The translations under genes were made by a program, and so were the position numbers. Shown here piece by piece: positions 1 to 7,818 of a stretch of DNA of 45,487 nt. The stretch's first letter is position 1, and each line of letters begins with the position of its first letter. This DNA comes from JANLYQ01 sp031365725. Its GTDB lineage: Bacteria; Actinomycetota; Actinomycetes; JACCUZ01. The notes under the pieces are model-generated. The model saw nothing but the letters and a program-made list of their open reading frames with translations. It was not told the DNA's origin and did no database searches. The stretch covers positions 1 to 45,487 of the forward strand of contig JANLYQ010000118.1 in the NCBI GenBank assembly GCA_031365725.1. Reading direction: 5' to 3'.

Positions 1-492
1 CGGCTCTTCGACCCCGCCCTCGGTGGTGGGGCGCTGCTCGACCTCGGGGTCTATCCGGTGTCGTTCGCCTCCATGGTCCTCGGCACCCCGACGTCGGTGA
101 CTGCGATCAGCGAGCCGGCCTTCACCGGTGTCGACGCGACCACCTCGATCCTGCTGACCCATACCGGTGGCGCCCACGCGGTGCTCACCTGCACGTCGAC
201 TGCCGTCGCCCCGACCCGAGGTGCGATTGTCGGCACCGAGGGCCTGATCGAGATCCCCGGCGCGTTCTACGCCGCCCCGTCGTTCCGTCTGACCCGGCGC
301 GACGGAGCCGACGAGGTGTCGGAGGAACCGATGGTCGGCAAGGGCCTCCGCTATGAGATCGCCGAGGTCGGCCGCTGCCTGCGCGAAGGCCGCCTCGAGT
401 CGCCGTCCATGCCGCTGGACGAGACGGTGGCGATCATGGCCACGATGGACGAGGTACGCCGCCAGATCGGGCTCACCTACCCGCTGGGGTGA
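1..492 (+). CDS. Gfo/Idh/MocA family oxidoreductase, C-terminal part
   Basis: The reading frame is open from the first base, so the N-terminal Rossmann half lies outside the window. The visible part starts with RLFDPALGGGALLDLGVYPV, a typical substrate-side segment of this NAD(P)-dependent sugar/inositol dehydrogenase family; G-x-LxDxGxYP is conserved. The remaining residues form the alpha/beta dimerisation domain and end in a TGA at 490-492. The substrate cannot be read from this fragment. It faces the Rieske gene convergently across about 285 bases. Family assignment is firm; its link to the neighbouring catabolic genes is unknown. Confidence 0.85.
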   Translation, partial: RLFDPALGGGALLDLGVYPVSFASMVLGTPTSVTAISEPAFTGVDATTSILLTHTGGAHAVLTCTSTAVAPTRGAIVGTEGLIEIPGAFYAAPSFRLTRRDGADEVSEEPMVGKGLRYEIAEVGRCLREGRLESPSMPLDETVAIMATMDEVRRQIGLTYPLG

Positions 493-544
493 CGCGTGGC
501 CAGCCCGTCGACGCCGCCCCGCAGTTGACCACGTGAGGTAGGTA

Positions 545-588
545 AACAGTCGCGACAACAGGCATGCGGGCCCGTTGAGGTGACTGTT
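545..588. repeat. Inverted repeat AACAGTC/GACTGTT in convergent intergenic region
   Basis: The arms at 545-551 and 582-588 are perfectly complementary. A second set (CAAC 556-559 with GTTG 574-577, enclosing a GGGCCC core) can nest inside. The 493-777 stretch holds no gene I can support, so this may be a structured 3' UTR, a small RNA or chance. Confidence 0.35.
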
Positions 589-601
589 CGCCTCGTGTCG
601 T

Positions 602-642
602 GGCCGGGTGGCCGGGTGGCCGGGTGGCCGCGACGGCCACCC
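602..642. terminator. GGCCGGGT tandem repeat leading into a strong hairpin
   Basis: Three copies of the octamer GGCCGGGT run from 602 to 625. They lead into GGGTGGCCG (622-630), a 3-nt loop and CGGCCACCC (634-642), a perfect 9-bp stem. There is no T-run on either side, so it is not a classic intrinsic terminator. Its place between convergent genes suggests a bidirectional, actinobacterial-type terminator. Confidence 0.5.
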
Positions 643-777
643 CCGGTTCACCCCACCACCCTGGATCGACCCAGCACACGTTTCCCGACCCGCCTGGCGA
701 CCTCCCGACCTCAGCGAGCTCAGACGCCCGGACCCGCCACCTCGGCAGTGAACCGAGCGTCCGTGGCCAGCCACCCG

Positions 778-1956
778 TCAACCGGCGAGGCTGCCCGCCA
801 GATAGCCCCGGGCAACGGTGGCAACGAACTGGTGCACGGCATCCTCGTTGCTGGCCAACGGTCCGGGACGGAAATGCGGCGAGGCGAGCCCGCGCTGCAC
901 CGACTCGCAGGCCCCCCAGTCCTGCCGGTTCGTGGTGTCCCAGAACTCCACGGCGTACGCCGGGTCAACGTCTGGTGTGGCGACGTACCACGAGCACTCG
1001 ACCTTCGTGCGGCCCGGCGAGAGCGGCGTCATGCGATGCGTCATCACATAGTCCGGATGCATCGACATCAGCAGGTTGGGCAGCAGCCCGAGATAGAGCA
1101 CCTGCCGCGGGTCGACGCCGGCCAGCATGACGCCGTTGCTGCGACCAGTGAGCGACATGGTCTCGGCGCCGTCGCGGAGGTCCATCGACCCACCGACCCA
1201 CGCCCCCGGCAGGTCGTAGTTGTCGCCGCTGTTCGGCGGACTGACCTCGCACAGCTCGGGGTGGATCAGGGGGCAGTGGTAGCACTCGTGGTAGTTCTCG
1301 GTGATCACCTTCCAGTTGGCCGCCACCACGTAGTCGTGGGTGGCACCGAGCACCAACCGCTCCGGCGCGTACGGCGCCACCAGCTCGCCCAGGGCACCCG
1401 CGTGCTCGGCAAAGGGAACCGCATCGGCCGTCGCGTTGACGAACACCCAGCCGTGCCACACCTCGAGCGGCAACCGCACCAGTCCGTGCTCGGCGGCCTC
1501 GAAGGTCGCGACCTCACGGAAGCCGGGCGCAGCGATCAGCGAACCGGACAGGTCATAGCTCCATGCGTGATACGGGCACACAACGGCGCGCCGCGTCGAC
1601 ACGCCGCCGTCGGGCAGCAGCTCGTGACCGCGGTGCCGGCAGGTGTTCGCGTACGCCGCCGGACCTGCAGCGGCCGACCCGGCGGTCAGCAGCACGGAGA
1701 TGTCACCGACCATCACGGCCCGCTGGGTGACGCCTTCACTGAGCACCGACTCGATCCGGCCGAGGCAGGTCCATGAGCCGGCGAAGAAGTGCCGCTGCTC
1801 CCAGGCGAACACCTCGGGTGAGGTGTAGGCGGCCGCCGGCAGCATCGTGCTCTCACCGAACGGCTTGAGCGCATCAGCCAGTGACCCCGCGTCCAGCGGC
1901 AAGGCGTCCAGCGGCAACGCGGCCACCGGCGACTCGGGCACCAGGGGCGACGTCAT
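778..1956 (-). CDS. Rieske-type non-heme iron oxygenase, alpha subunit (quaternary-amine type)
   Basis: This 392-residue protein should bind a Rieske 2Fe-2S cluster through C106-x-H108 and C127-x2-H130. Its mononuclear iron would sit in ENYHECYHC...H, with ligands H227, H232 and a downstream Asp in NRQDW. The residue three before the first iron His is Glu224. CntA (carnitine monooxygenase) uses Glu at this position where most ring-hydroxylating oxygenases use Asp. This fits the GbcA/CntA/stachydrine demethylase-like group, which oxidises N-methyl groups of quaternary amines. The ATG start is preceded by GGAGG six bases upstream. It diverges from the TetR gene with only 38 bases between starts. 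No reductase partner is encoded nearby. The substrate is not predictable. Confidence 0.88.
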   Translation of the reverse strand: MTSPLVPESPVAALPLDALPLDAGSLADALKPFGESTMLPAAAYTSPEVFAWEQRHFFAGSWTCLGRIESVLSEGVTQRAVMVGDISVLLTAGSAAAGPAAYANTCRHRGHELLPDGGVSTRRAVVCPYHAWSYDLSGSLIAAPGFREVATFEAAEHGLVRLPLEVWHGWVFVNATADAVPFAEHAGALGELVAPYAPERLVLGATHDYVVAANWKVITENYHECYHCPLIHPELCEVSPPNSGDNYDLPGAWVGGSMDLRDGAETMSLTGRSNGVMLAGVDPRQVLYLGLLPNLLMSMHPDYVMTHRMTPLSPGRTKVECSWYVATPDVDPAYAVEFWDTTNRQDWGACESVQRGLASPHFRPGPLASNEDAVHQFVATVARGYLAGSLAG

Positions 1957-1982
1957 GACTCACCTCCGAGGTCGGCAGCACA

Positions 1983-1988
1983 TAGGGT
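1983..1988 (+). promoter_or_regulatory. -10 hexamer TAGGGT for a leaderless tetR transcript
   Basis: TAGGGT ends six bases before the ATG at 1995, the TANNNT position (-12 to -7) expected for leaderless actinobacterial mRNAs. No Shine-Dalgarno sequence is present before that ATG. Confidence 0.55.
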
Positions 1989-1994
1989 CCGGAC

Positions 1995-2600
1995 ATGTCG
2001 CGGCGGCAGGTCGAGGTGCGGCGGGAGGAGATCCTGCGGGCCACCGTCGACGAGGTCAGCCGACTCGGCTTCGCGCAGACCCGCGTCGCAGACGTGGCGC
2101 AGGCGCTGGGCATCAGCACCGGATTGGTGTTCTACCACTTCGAGTCCAAGGACGCGTTGCTGTCGGCGGCCTTCGCCTATGCCGCGGAACGCGACCTCGA
2201 ACGCCTCGACAAGGCCGCGCACGGGACGGGCAGCGCGGCCCGCAGGCTGGCGCGGATCTTGGGGATGTACGGGCCTGAGGACAGCGGTGCCGGCTGGTCG
2301 TTGTGGATCGACGCGTGGGCCACCTCGATGCGCAGCACAGAGATGGCCGAGGTGTCCCAGCAGCTCGACGTGCGGTGGAAGGACACCGTGGCCGCAGTCA
2401 TCGCCCAAGGTGTCGCGGGCGGCGAGATGACCTGCGCCGACCCCAGCGGTGCGGCATGGCGCATCACTGCGATGCTCGATGGGCTCGCGGTGCAGTCGAC
2501 AGTGCACGTAGGTGTCGTGTCGCGCCGTCAGGTGACGACGTGGGTGCGGGCAGCAACGGCGGCCGAGCTCGGCATCGACCCGGCCGCGCTGCGCCCCTGA
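1995..2600 (+). CDS. TetR family regulator, BetI-like
   Basis: A 201-residue regulator. Residues ~8-55 form the TetR DNA-binding domain (RREEILRATVDEV, then the recognition helix around GISTGLVFYHFESKDAL). The C-terminal ligand domain has the BetI/TetR_C_6 look (W-x-x-W-I-D-A-W, R-W-x-D). BetI relatives respond to choline or betaine-like compounds, which matches the quaternary-amine style of the adjacent Rieske enzymes. It is divergent from the first Rieske gene, and the tight 38-bp spacing means binding there would affect both genes. It is the most likely reader of the palindromes at 6816-6835 and 12658-12677, although no clear third copy exists at its own promoter. Confidence 0.85.
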   Translation: MSRRQVEVRREEILRATVDEVSRLGFAQTRVADVAQALGISTGLVFYHFESKDALLSAAFAYAAERDLERLDKAAHGTGSAARRLARILGMYGPEDSGAGWSLWIDAWATSMRSTEMAEVSQQLDVRWKDTVAAVIAQGVAGGEMTCADPSGAAWRITAMLDGLAVQSTVHVGVVSRRQVTTWVRAATAAELGIDPAALRP

Positions 2601-2679
2601 CTCTTGGTGGACCGCACGGACGGCATGGCGCGCGGGGCGCTGTGTCCCCGGGTGGCTGACCAACATCGACTCGCTCACC

Positions 2680-3930
2680 TCACACCAGCCAGCTGACCGG
2701 GTGGTCGGCGTCGACCAGCGCGGGACGGTCCGGCGCGAACGCCGAGATGTCGCTGCTGGTGCCGCCGTCGACAACGAGGTCTGCCAGCAGCCGGCCGAAC
2801 GTGGGCGCGAACTTGAAGGCGTGACCCGCCCCCAGCCCCACCAGGACCGACGGACAGCCGGGCAGTGCACCCACCACGAAGTCGCGGTCCGGGGTCAGCG
2901 TGTAGAGACACGTGATGCTGTGGTGAGCCGTGCCGACCCCCGGAAGCAGCCCGGCGGCAAAACCGGAAAGTCGTTGCAGCGCGACAGGATCAACGCCGAA
3001 CGAACGACTGTCGCCGGTCGTCACCGCTCCCCCGCAGTCCTGCGCCGCTTTGACCAGAGCACCGTGGCCGCCCTCGGCGTAGGTCGGGAAGCCGTAGAAG
3101 GACGGGTCGTCCATCCAGATCCACACCGGCAGCCGGTCCGGCCCGAAAGCGGCCGGGTCGCTCGGCGCGAAGTAGGTGGCCTGTTCGCGGGTGACGGTCA
3201 ACGGCATCGACGCGCCCAGGTGCGCGAGCAGCTCGTTGGTCCACGCGTCGGCAGCGAGCACCACCCGGCGGGCTCGGAACGCCAGCGGCGTCGGGCCGCC
3301 GGTGCGCACCACGACCGTCCCATCGTCCTGCGGCTCGATCGCGGTGACCGGTGACAGGTCGTGCAGCCGGGCTCCGCACGTGCGCGCAACCCCGGCCATG
3401 GTGGCGGTCGCCCGCCCGGCCGGCACCATCGACGTGTCGTCCTGCGCCAGGGCCATGACACCGTCAGGCACCTGCAGCGCCGGCCACCGGTGCCGCGCCT
3501 CGTCGGCCGCCAGGACCGAGAACGGCACGCCGACCGCAGTGAGGCTGTCGACGTAGTCCGCCATCGGGATCGCCGCGTCCGGCGGGAAAAGGTCGACCCC
3601 GCCGACCGTCGTGACGAGCTGCTCACCGCAGGCCGCGGACAGCTGCGCCCAGTCGTCGTACGCCTCGTTGGCGAGACGCACGTAGGCCGGCGTGTGATAG
3701 CTGCGCCGCAAGATGCGCGAGGTGTCGTGCGAGGCACCGCGCACGTGCCCGAGCTCGAAGCGTTCGAGCCCGACCACGTCGACGCCGCGCCGCGCGAGCT
3801 GCCAGACGGTGGCCGACCCGAGACCGCCCAGCCCGACGACCACCGTGTCGACGCGCTCCACCGTCACCGTCCCGTCGTACGACGATGGGCTGACGGGCGA
3901 CGATGGGCTGACCGACGACGCCGCGCTCAT
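2680..3930 (-). CDS. FAD-dependent amine oxidase, sarcosine/N-methyl-tryptophan oxidase-like
   Basis: A 416-residue DAO-fold flavoprotein. The dinucleotide-binding motif VVVGLGGLGSATVWQLARRG is near residues 30-50. Cys ~341 lies in SITCLYTLTPDRDF, the position of the covalent 8-alpha-S-cysteinyl FAD in monomeric sarcosine oxidase (MSOX). GHAFKFAP, also MSOX-like, follows. Such enzymes oxidise N-methyl amino acids to formaldehyde, peroxide and the free amine. The frame is open further upstream, but the ATG at 3930 overlaps the TGA of the preceding Rieske gene (ATGA), so I start there. The first ~25 residues are a Ser/Pro-rich extension. It is the last gene of a three-gene minus-strand operon. 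Exact substrate unknown. Confidence 0.87.
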   Translation of the reverse strand: MSAASSVSPSSPVSPSSYDGTVTVERVDTVVVGLGGLGSATVWQLARRGVDVVGLERFELGHVRGASHDTSRILRRSYHTPAYVRLANEAYDDWAQLSAACGEQLVTTVGGVDLFPPDAAIPMADYVDSLTAVGVPFSVLAADEARHRWPALQVPDGVMALAQDDTSMVPAGRATATMAGVARTCGARLHDLSPVTAIEPQDDGTVVVRTGGPTPLAFRARRVVLAADAWTNELLAHLGASMPLTVTREQATYFAPSDPAAFGPDRLPVWIWMDDPSFYGFPTYAEGGHGALVKAAQDCGGAVTTGDSRSFGVDPVALQRLSGFAAGLLPGVGTAHHSITCLYTLTPDRDFVVGALPGCPSVLVGLGAGHAFKFAPTFGRLLADLVVDGGTSSDISAFAPDRPALVDADHPVSWLV

Positions 3931-5093
3931 GACTCCCCCATCAGCGGCAGCAACCAGCGGCGGATGTCGAGGCTGGCGTCCTCCATCGGGGCGAACCAGC
4001 CTTGGGTGTAGGCGCGAGAGGACATGCCGCGCTGCACGGATGCGCAGACCGCCCAGTCCTGGCGGTTGACGAGGTCCCAGAAACCCACCGCGTCGGCGGG
4101 ATCGAAGGCGTCGCGGACGACCTCGTCGGGCGCGAACAGCAGATCGCACACAATGCGCGTGCGGCCGGCCGACAGGGGCAGCACGGTGAAGGCGGCCACG
4201 TGATCGGCGGAGAGGCTGATCATGAGGTTGGGGTAGAGCAGCTCACCCTTGTGCCGCACCTTCTCGTGCTCGTCGAGACCGGGGAACGGTGCGCGGCCGG
4301 AGGTGCCGGACGCGGTGAACGTCCAGGCGCCCTCACGGTGCGGGATGCCGGCCTCCCAGTCGAGGTCGGTGCCGCCGCGGCCGAACGAGGGCACCAGCCG
4401 GGTCAGCTCGGGGTGGACGCCGGCACAGTGGTAGCACTCGTTGTAGTTCTCGAGGACGACCTTGTAGTTGGCCGCGACGTCATACGTCAGTCGGGCGCCG
4501 ACGACGAGGTCAGACAACGGATAGCGGACAAGGCGTAGGGGCACACCACCGAGCGCCTCGGCCAAGGGCGGCGCTTGCGCAGGAGTGAGGTGCAGAAAGA
4601 GGAAACCACCCCACACGTCGGCGGCAACCGGGTGCAGCGAGAACGCGGCGGGGTCGAAGTCAGCGACGTCCTCGGTGTGCGGCGCGCGCAGCAACCTGCC
4701 GGTGAGGTCATAGGTCCACGAGTGGTAGCCGCAGCGCAGCGAGTAGGCCCGGCACGGTGCGGCGCCCGTGGGTGTCGGCGACCACTCCTCGCCGGTCTCC
4801 GCGCCGAACGTCTCCGGCTCGACCGGCACCACCTGAGACCCACGATGCCGGCAGACGTTGTAGAACGCGTGCAGCCGACCTTCGTCGTCGCGGGTGACGA
4901 CCACACTCTCACCGGCGACGTCGACAACGACCCGGCGCTGAGGGGGCGCGTCATCCTTCTCGGCGACCAGCCCGAGAGTCGAGAGCCGCCCCGCGCAGAA
5001 CCAGGTGCGGTGCAGCACACGCTCGCGCTCCCTGGACCAGTGCGCGCCGTCGACGTAGTAGGCCGCGGGAAGCGCCGCCTGCAGGGTGCTCAT
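3927..5093 (-). CDS. Second Rieske-type oxygenase alpha subunit with enlarged cluster loop
   Basis: A 388-residue Rieske oxygenase. The 2Fe-2S ligands are C81-x-H83 and C121-x2-H124. The gap between the pairs is 37 residues rather than the usual ~16-18, because of an acidic/Pro-rich insert. The iron site is ENYNECYHCAGVH, with H222 and H227 and Glu219 at the bridging position, as in CntA-like enzymes. It is only moderately similar to the first Rieske protein (same frame: DWAVCASVQRGM versus DWGACESVQRGL near the C terminus), so it is probably a paralogue for another substrate or step. I chose ATG 5093, ten bases after the upstream gene's stop; a longer upstream frame would run into that gene. 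The stop overlaps the start of the amine oxidase, implying translational coupling. Confidence 0.86.
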   Translation of the reverse strand: MSTLQAALPAAYYVDGAHWSRERERVLHRTWFCAGRLSTLGLVAEKDDAPPQRRVVVDVAGESVVVTRDDEGRLHAFYNVCRHRGSQVVPVEPETFGAETGEEWSPTPTGAAPCRAYSLRCGYHSWTYDLTGRLLRAPHTEDVADFDPAAFSLHPVAADVWGGFLFLHLTPAQAPPLAEALGGVPLRLVRYPLSDLVVGARLTYDVAANYKVVLENYNECYHCAGVHPELTRLVPSFGRGGTDLDWEAGIPHREGAWTFTASGTSGRAPFPGLDEHEKVRHKGELLYPNLMISLSADHVAAFTVLPLSAGRTRIVCDLLFAPDEVVRDAFDPADAVGFWDLVNRQDWAVCASVQRGMSSRAYTQGWFAPMEDASLDIRRWLLPLMGES

Positions 5094-5103
5094 CGCGGAC
5101 GGC

Positions 5104-6756
5104 TCATCGCGGCCCGCTGCGGCGGGGACGCAGCCGAGCCAGCCGGCCCAGGCGGTCCATGCGCAGGTCGTGCTGCACCTGACGGACCACGTTGCGCCCG
5201 GGGATGCCGGTGACCCCGCCACCGCCATGGGTGGCAGAGCCGGCTTGGTAGAGACCGCGGACCGGCGTACGCAGGTCGGCGTAGCCCGCGGCAGGACGCG
5301 CGTGGAACAGCTGCGACGTCGAGAGCTCGCCGTGAAAGATGTTGCCGCCGATGAGGCCGTAGTCGGTCTCCATCTCGTGCGGACCAATTGCCTGCCGGTG
5401 CAGAACTGACGCGGTGAACCCGGGCGCCACCTCCTCGACCCGCGCGACGACCGCGTCGGCGTGCGCCTCGACCTCGGCGCGGTGCGGCGCCTGCGACCAC
5501 TCGTGCGGCACCCACTGGGTGAACATCGACACGACGTGATGACCCTCTGGCGCAAGCGAGTCGTCGAACACCGAGGGGATCGCGATGTCGGCGAACGGCC
5601 GCCGGGACGCGCGGCCGGTCACTGCATCCTGGAAGCCGCCTTCGAGCTCGTCGACCGACTCGGCCAGCACGATGGTGCCGCCGTGCACGTCGGGGTCGAA
5701 GCCCGGACTCGCAGTGAACTCCGGCAGTCGGTCGACCGCGAGGTTGACCTTGACGACGCCGCTGCGAGAGCGCCACCGCTCGATATCGGTGACGAAGTCG
5801 CTCGGCAGGACGGCGCGGTCGAGCAGCCGCAGGAAGGAGATGACCGGGTGCGCGGTGGTGACGACGGTCGGCGCGTGCAGCTCCTCATCGCTCTCCAGCA
5901 CGACACCGGTCACCGCGCCGTTGTGGGTGGTGATGCGCGCCACTGGTGCCGACGTCCGGATCTCGACGCCGAAGGACCGGGCCGCGGACGCCATCGCCTG
6001 GGTCACCCCACCCATGCCGCCCCGCGGGAAGCCCCACTTGCCCGTCGGCGTGGCCCCGTCGTCCTCGAGGTCGCCGATGTGGTGATGAGCCATGACGTAC
6101 GCCGTGCCCGCGGAGCGTGGCCCGGCCCAGGTGCCGATGATGCCGCTGACCGAGAGGAGTGCCTTGACCGCGTCGGACTCGAACCAGTCGTCGAGCAGGT
6201 CCGCGATCGACATCGAGAACAGCCGGGTGGCCTCCACGGCACGCCGGGCGTCGAGCCCGCGCAGGTGCTTGAGCAGACCGGCCTGGGCGAGCAGGTCGGC
6301 GGGCCGCTTCGAGCCGACCTTGGGTGGCACCACGTCGAGCATCGGCGCGAGGATGCCGGCGAGGTCGCCCAGCCAGTCGTCCCAGCCCTCGATGGCGTGC
6401 GCGTCCTTGTCGGAGAACGCAGCGATCGACGCACGCCGGGCAACCTTGTCGTCGGGCAGAGAGAGGTGCCGGCCGTCGACATGCGGCGCGAAGTAGGGGC
6501 CTTGCGGGAAGACGTGATAGCCGTGCTTGTCCAGCGACAGGTCGCGCACGAGGGAGGGGGGCAGCAGGCTGACGACGTAGGACAGGCTGGTGACCTTGTA
6601 GTCCGGGCCGAACGGCTGCTCGGTCACCGCGGCGCCACCGACGATCTCGCGCGCCTCGCAGACCACCGTGCGCAGCCCAGCGCGGGCAAGGTAGGCAGCG
6701 GCCACCAGGCCGTTGTGCCCGCCGCCGACCACTACGACGTCGTAGTCCTGGCTCAC
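5104..6756 (-). CDS. PYROXD2/phytoene desaturase-like FAD oxidoreductase
   Basis: A 550-residue flavoprotein of the NAD(P)/FAD-dependent amine oxidase superfamily. The N-terminal motif is DYDVVVVGGGHNGLVAAAYL, followed by a GGAAVTE segment. The C terminus, LYQAGSATHGGGGVTGIPG, is the FAD-contacting end typical of PYROXD2-type proteins. These are not carotenoid genes by context: no phytoene synthase or polyprenyl synthase is near. Here it leads the operon with a Rieske oxygenase and an N-methyl amine oxidase, so oxidation of an intermediate of the same compound is the simplest idea. The start is GTG at 6756 with AGGAGG seven to eight bases upstream. A perfect palindrome lies 60 bases before the start. 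Confidence 0.83.
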   Translation of the reverse strand: MSQDYDVVVVGGGHNGLVAAAYLARAGLRTVVCEAREIVGGAAVTEQPFGPDYKVTSLSYVVSLLPPSLVRDLSLDKHGYHVFPQGPYFAPHVDGRHLSLPDDKVARRASIAAFSDKDAHAIEGWDDWLGDLAGILAPMLDVVPPKVGSKRPADLLAQAGLLKHLRGLDARRAVEATRLFSMSIADLLDDWFESDAVKALLSVSGIIGTWAGPRSAGTAYVMAHHHIGDLEDDGATPTGKWGFPRGGMGGVTQAMASAARSFGVEIRTSAPVARITTHNGAVTGVVLESDEELHAPTVVTTAHPVISFLRLLDRAVLPSDFVTDIERWRSRSGVVKVNLAVDRLPEFTASPGFDPDVHGGTIVLAESVDELEGGFQDAVTGRASRRPFADIAIPSVFDDSLAPEGHHVVSMFTQWVPHEWSQAPHRAEVEAHADAVVARVEEVAPGFTASVLHRQAIGPHEMETDYGLIGGNIFHGELSTSQLFHARPAAGYADLRTPVRGLYQAGSATHGGGGVTGIPGRNVVRQVQHDLRMDRLGRLARLRPRRSGPR

Positions 6757-6815
6757 CGCTGCGCCTCCTGCTGTCCGTCCGGGCCTGCTGCTCCTGACGC
6801 CGGCATCGCTGCCGA

Positions 6816-6835
6816 TACTGACTCGTCAGTCAGTA
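6816..6835. promoter_or_regulatory. Palindromic operator, TetR-type
   Basis: TACTGACT (6816-6823), four bases, then AGTCAGTA (6828-6835): perfect 8-bp arms. It lies 60 bp upstream of the GTG of the PYROXD2-like operon and overlaps the stop codon of the last importer gene. A second copy sharing the 11-mer TACTGACTCGT lies upstream of the binding-protein gene (12658-12677). Size and symmetry fit a TetR-family operator; assignment to the local TetR is inference. Confidence 0.65.
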
Positions 6836-7818
6836 AGCATGCCTTGTCGAGCCGCCGAGAGGAAGCAGGCGGCGGTGTGGTTCTCGGTGGCGGGCAGCAC
6901 CGGGAGCGCCTCGCCGCGGCACCGGTCGGCGACTCCGGCAGCCGCCGCCGCACCGGACGCCAGGGCGGGGCAGCGCGGGTGGAACCGGCAACCGGGCGGC
7001 ACCCGGGTCGGGTCCGGCGGCTCGCCGGCAAGCACGATGGGCTCGAGGCGCCGGCTCTCGGGGACGACCGAGAGCAGCGCCTGGGTGTAGGGATGCCTCG
7101 GACGCGCCAGCACCTCCTCGGTGGGGCCGCTCTCGACGATGCGCCCGAGATACATCACCGCGATGCGGTCGGCGATGTTCCACGCGAGGCCTAGGTCGTG
7201 GGTGACGACCAGCACCGAGAGCCCGAGCTCGCGCCGCAGGTCCAGCAGCAGCGCCAGGATCTCACCTCGGACCGAGGCGTCCAGCGACGAGACCGGTTCG
7301 TCGGCGACCAGCACCCGGGGCTCGAGCACCAGCGCGCCGGCGATGACCACCCGTTGCCGTTGGCCGCCCGACAGTTCGTGCGGATAGCGCAGGAAGTACC
7401 GCTCGGCCGGCCGCAGCCCTACCCGCGACAAGGCGTCCGCCACCCGGGCGCCCTCGTCGCCGGGCAGCTTGTGCACGCGCAGCCCCTCGGCCACGGCGTC
7501 GTACACGGTGTGGCGCGGGTTCAGCGATCCGGTCGGGTCCTGCAGCACCATCTGCACGGTGCGCCGGTAGTCCTTCAGTGACCGGCCGTCGTAGCGCAGC
7601 GGCTTGCCGTCGACGAGCACCTGCCCGGCGGACGGCCGCGCGAGACCGAGGAGCGTGCGCGCCAGCGTCGTCTTGCCACAGCCCGACTCCCCCACCAGCG
7701 CGACGATCTCGCCGCGACCGAGCTCGAGGTCGACACCGTCGACGGCTCGAGCCGGGCGACCCCGACGGCCGCGGAACATCGTGGACAACCCTGCTGCCTC
7801 GAGCACCGGTGGGCTCAC
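6826..7818 (-). CDS. Opp/Dpp-type ABC importer ATPase (OppF/DppF-like)
   Basis: A 330-residue ATPase that would power uptake through the two permeases encoded upstream. Walker A is GESGCGKTT, the Q-loop is in QDPTGSLNPRHT, the signature is LSGGQRQR, Walker B is VLVADEPVSSLD and the switch His is in VTHD. The C-terminal oligopeptide/dipeptide domain has a Cys set (PGCRFHPRCP, then two more Cys) like that implicated in Fe-S binding in some DppD/F proteins. The frame is open upstream, but GTG 7818 overlaps the stop of the preceding ATPase (GTGA), so it was chosen. It is the last gene of the importer operon, and its stop codon lies inside the palindrome 6816-6835. Confidence 0.9.
   Translation of the reverse strand: MSPPVLEAAGLSTMFRGRRGRPARAVDGVDLELGRGEIVALVGESGCGKTTLARTLLGLARPSAGQVLVDGKPLRYDGRSLKDYRRTVQMVLQDPTGSLNPRHTVYDAVAEGLRVHKLPGDEGARVADALSRVGLRPAERYFLRYPHELSGGQRQRVVIAGALVLEPRVLVADEPVSSLDASVRGEILALLLDLRRELGLSVLVVTHDLGLAWNIADRIAVMYLGRIVESGPTEEVLARPRHPYTQALLSVVPESRRLEPIVLAGEPPDPTRVPPGCRFHPRCPALASGAAAAAGVADRCRGEALPVLPATENHTAACFLSAARQGMLTD

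Noticed and set aside
1949..1994. Possible third operator copy at the tetR/Rieske divergent promoter
   Set aside because: Only a GACT-like half site matches; the second arm does not, so I do not claim it.
5104..6756. Carotenoid phytoene desaturase
   Set aside because: The fold is shared, but the C-terminal signature is PYROXD2-like and no other carotenoid gene is nearby.
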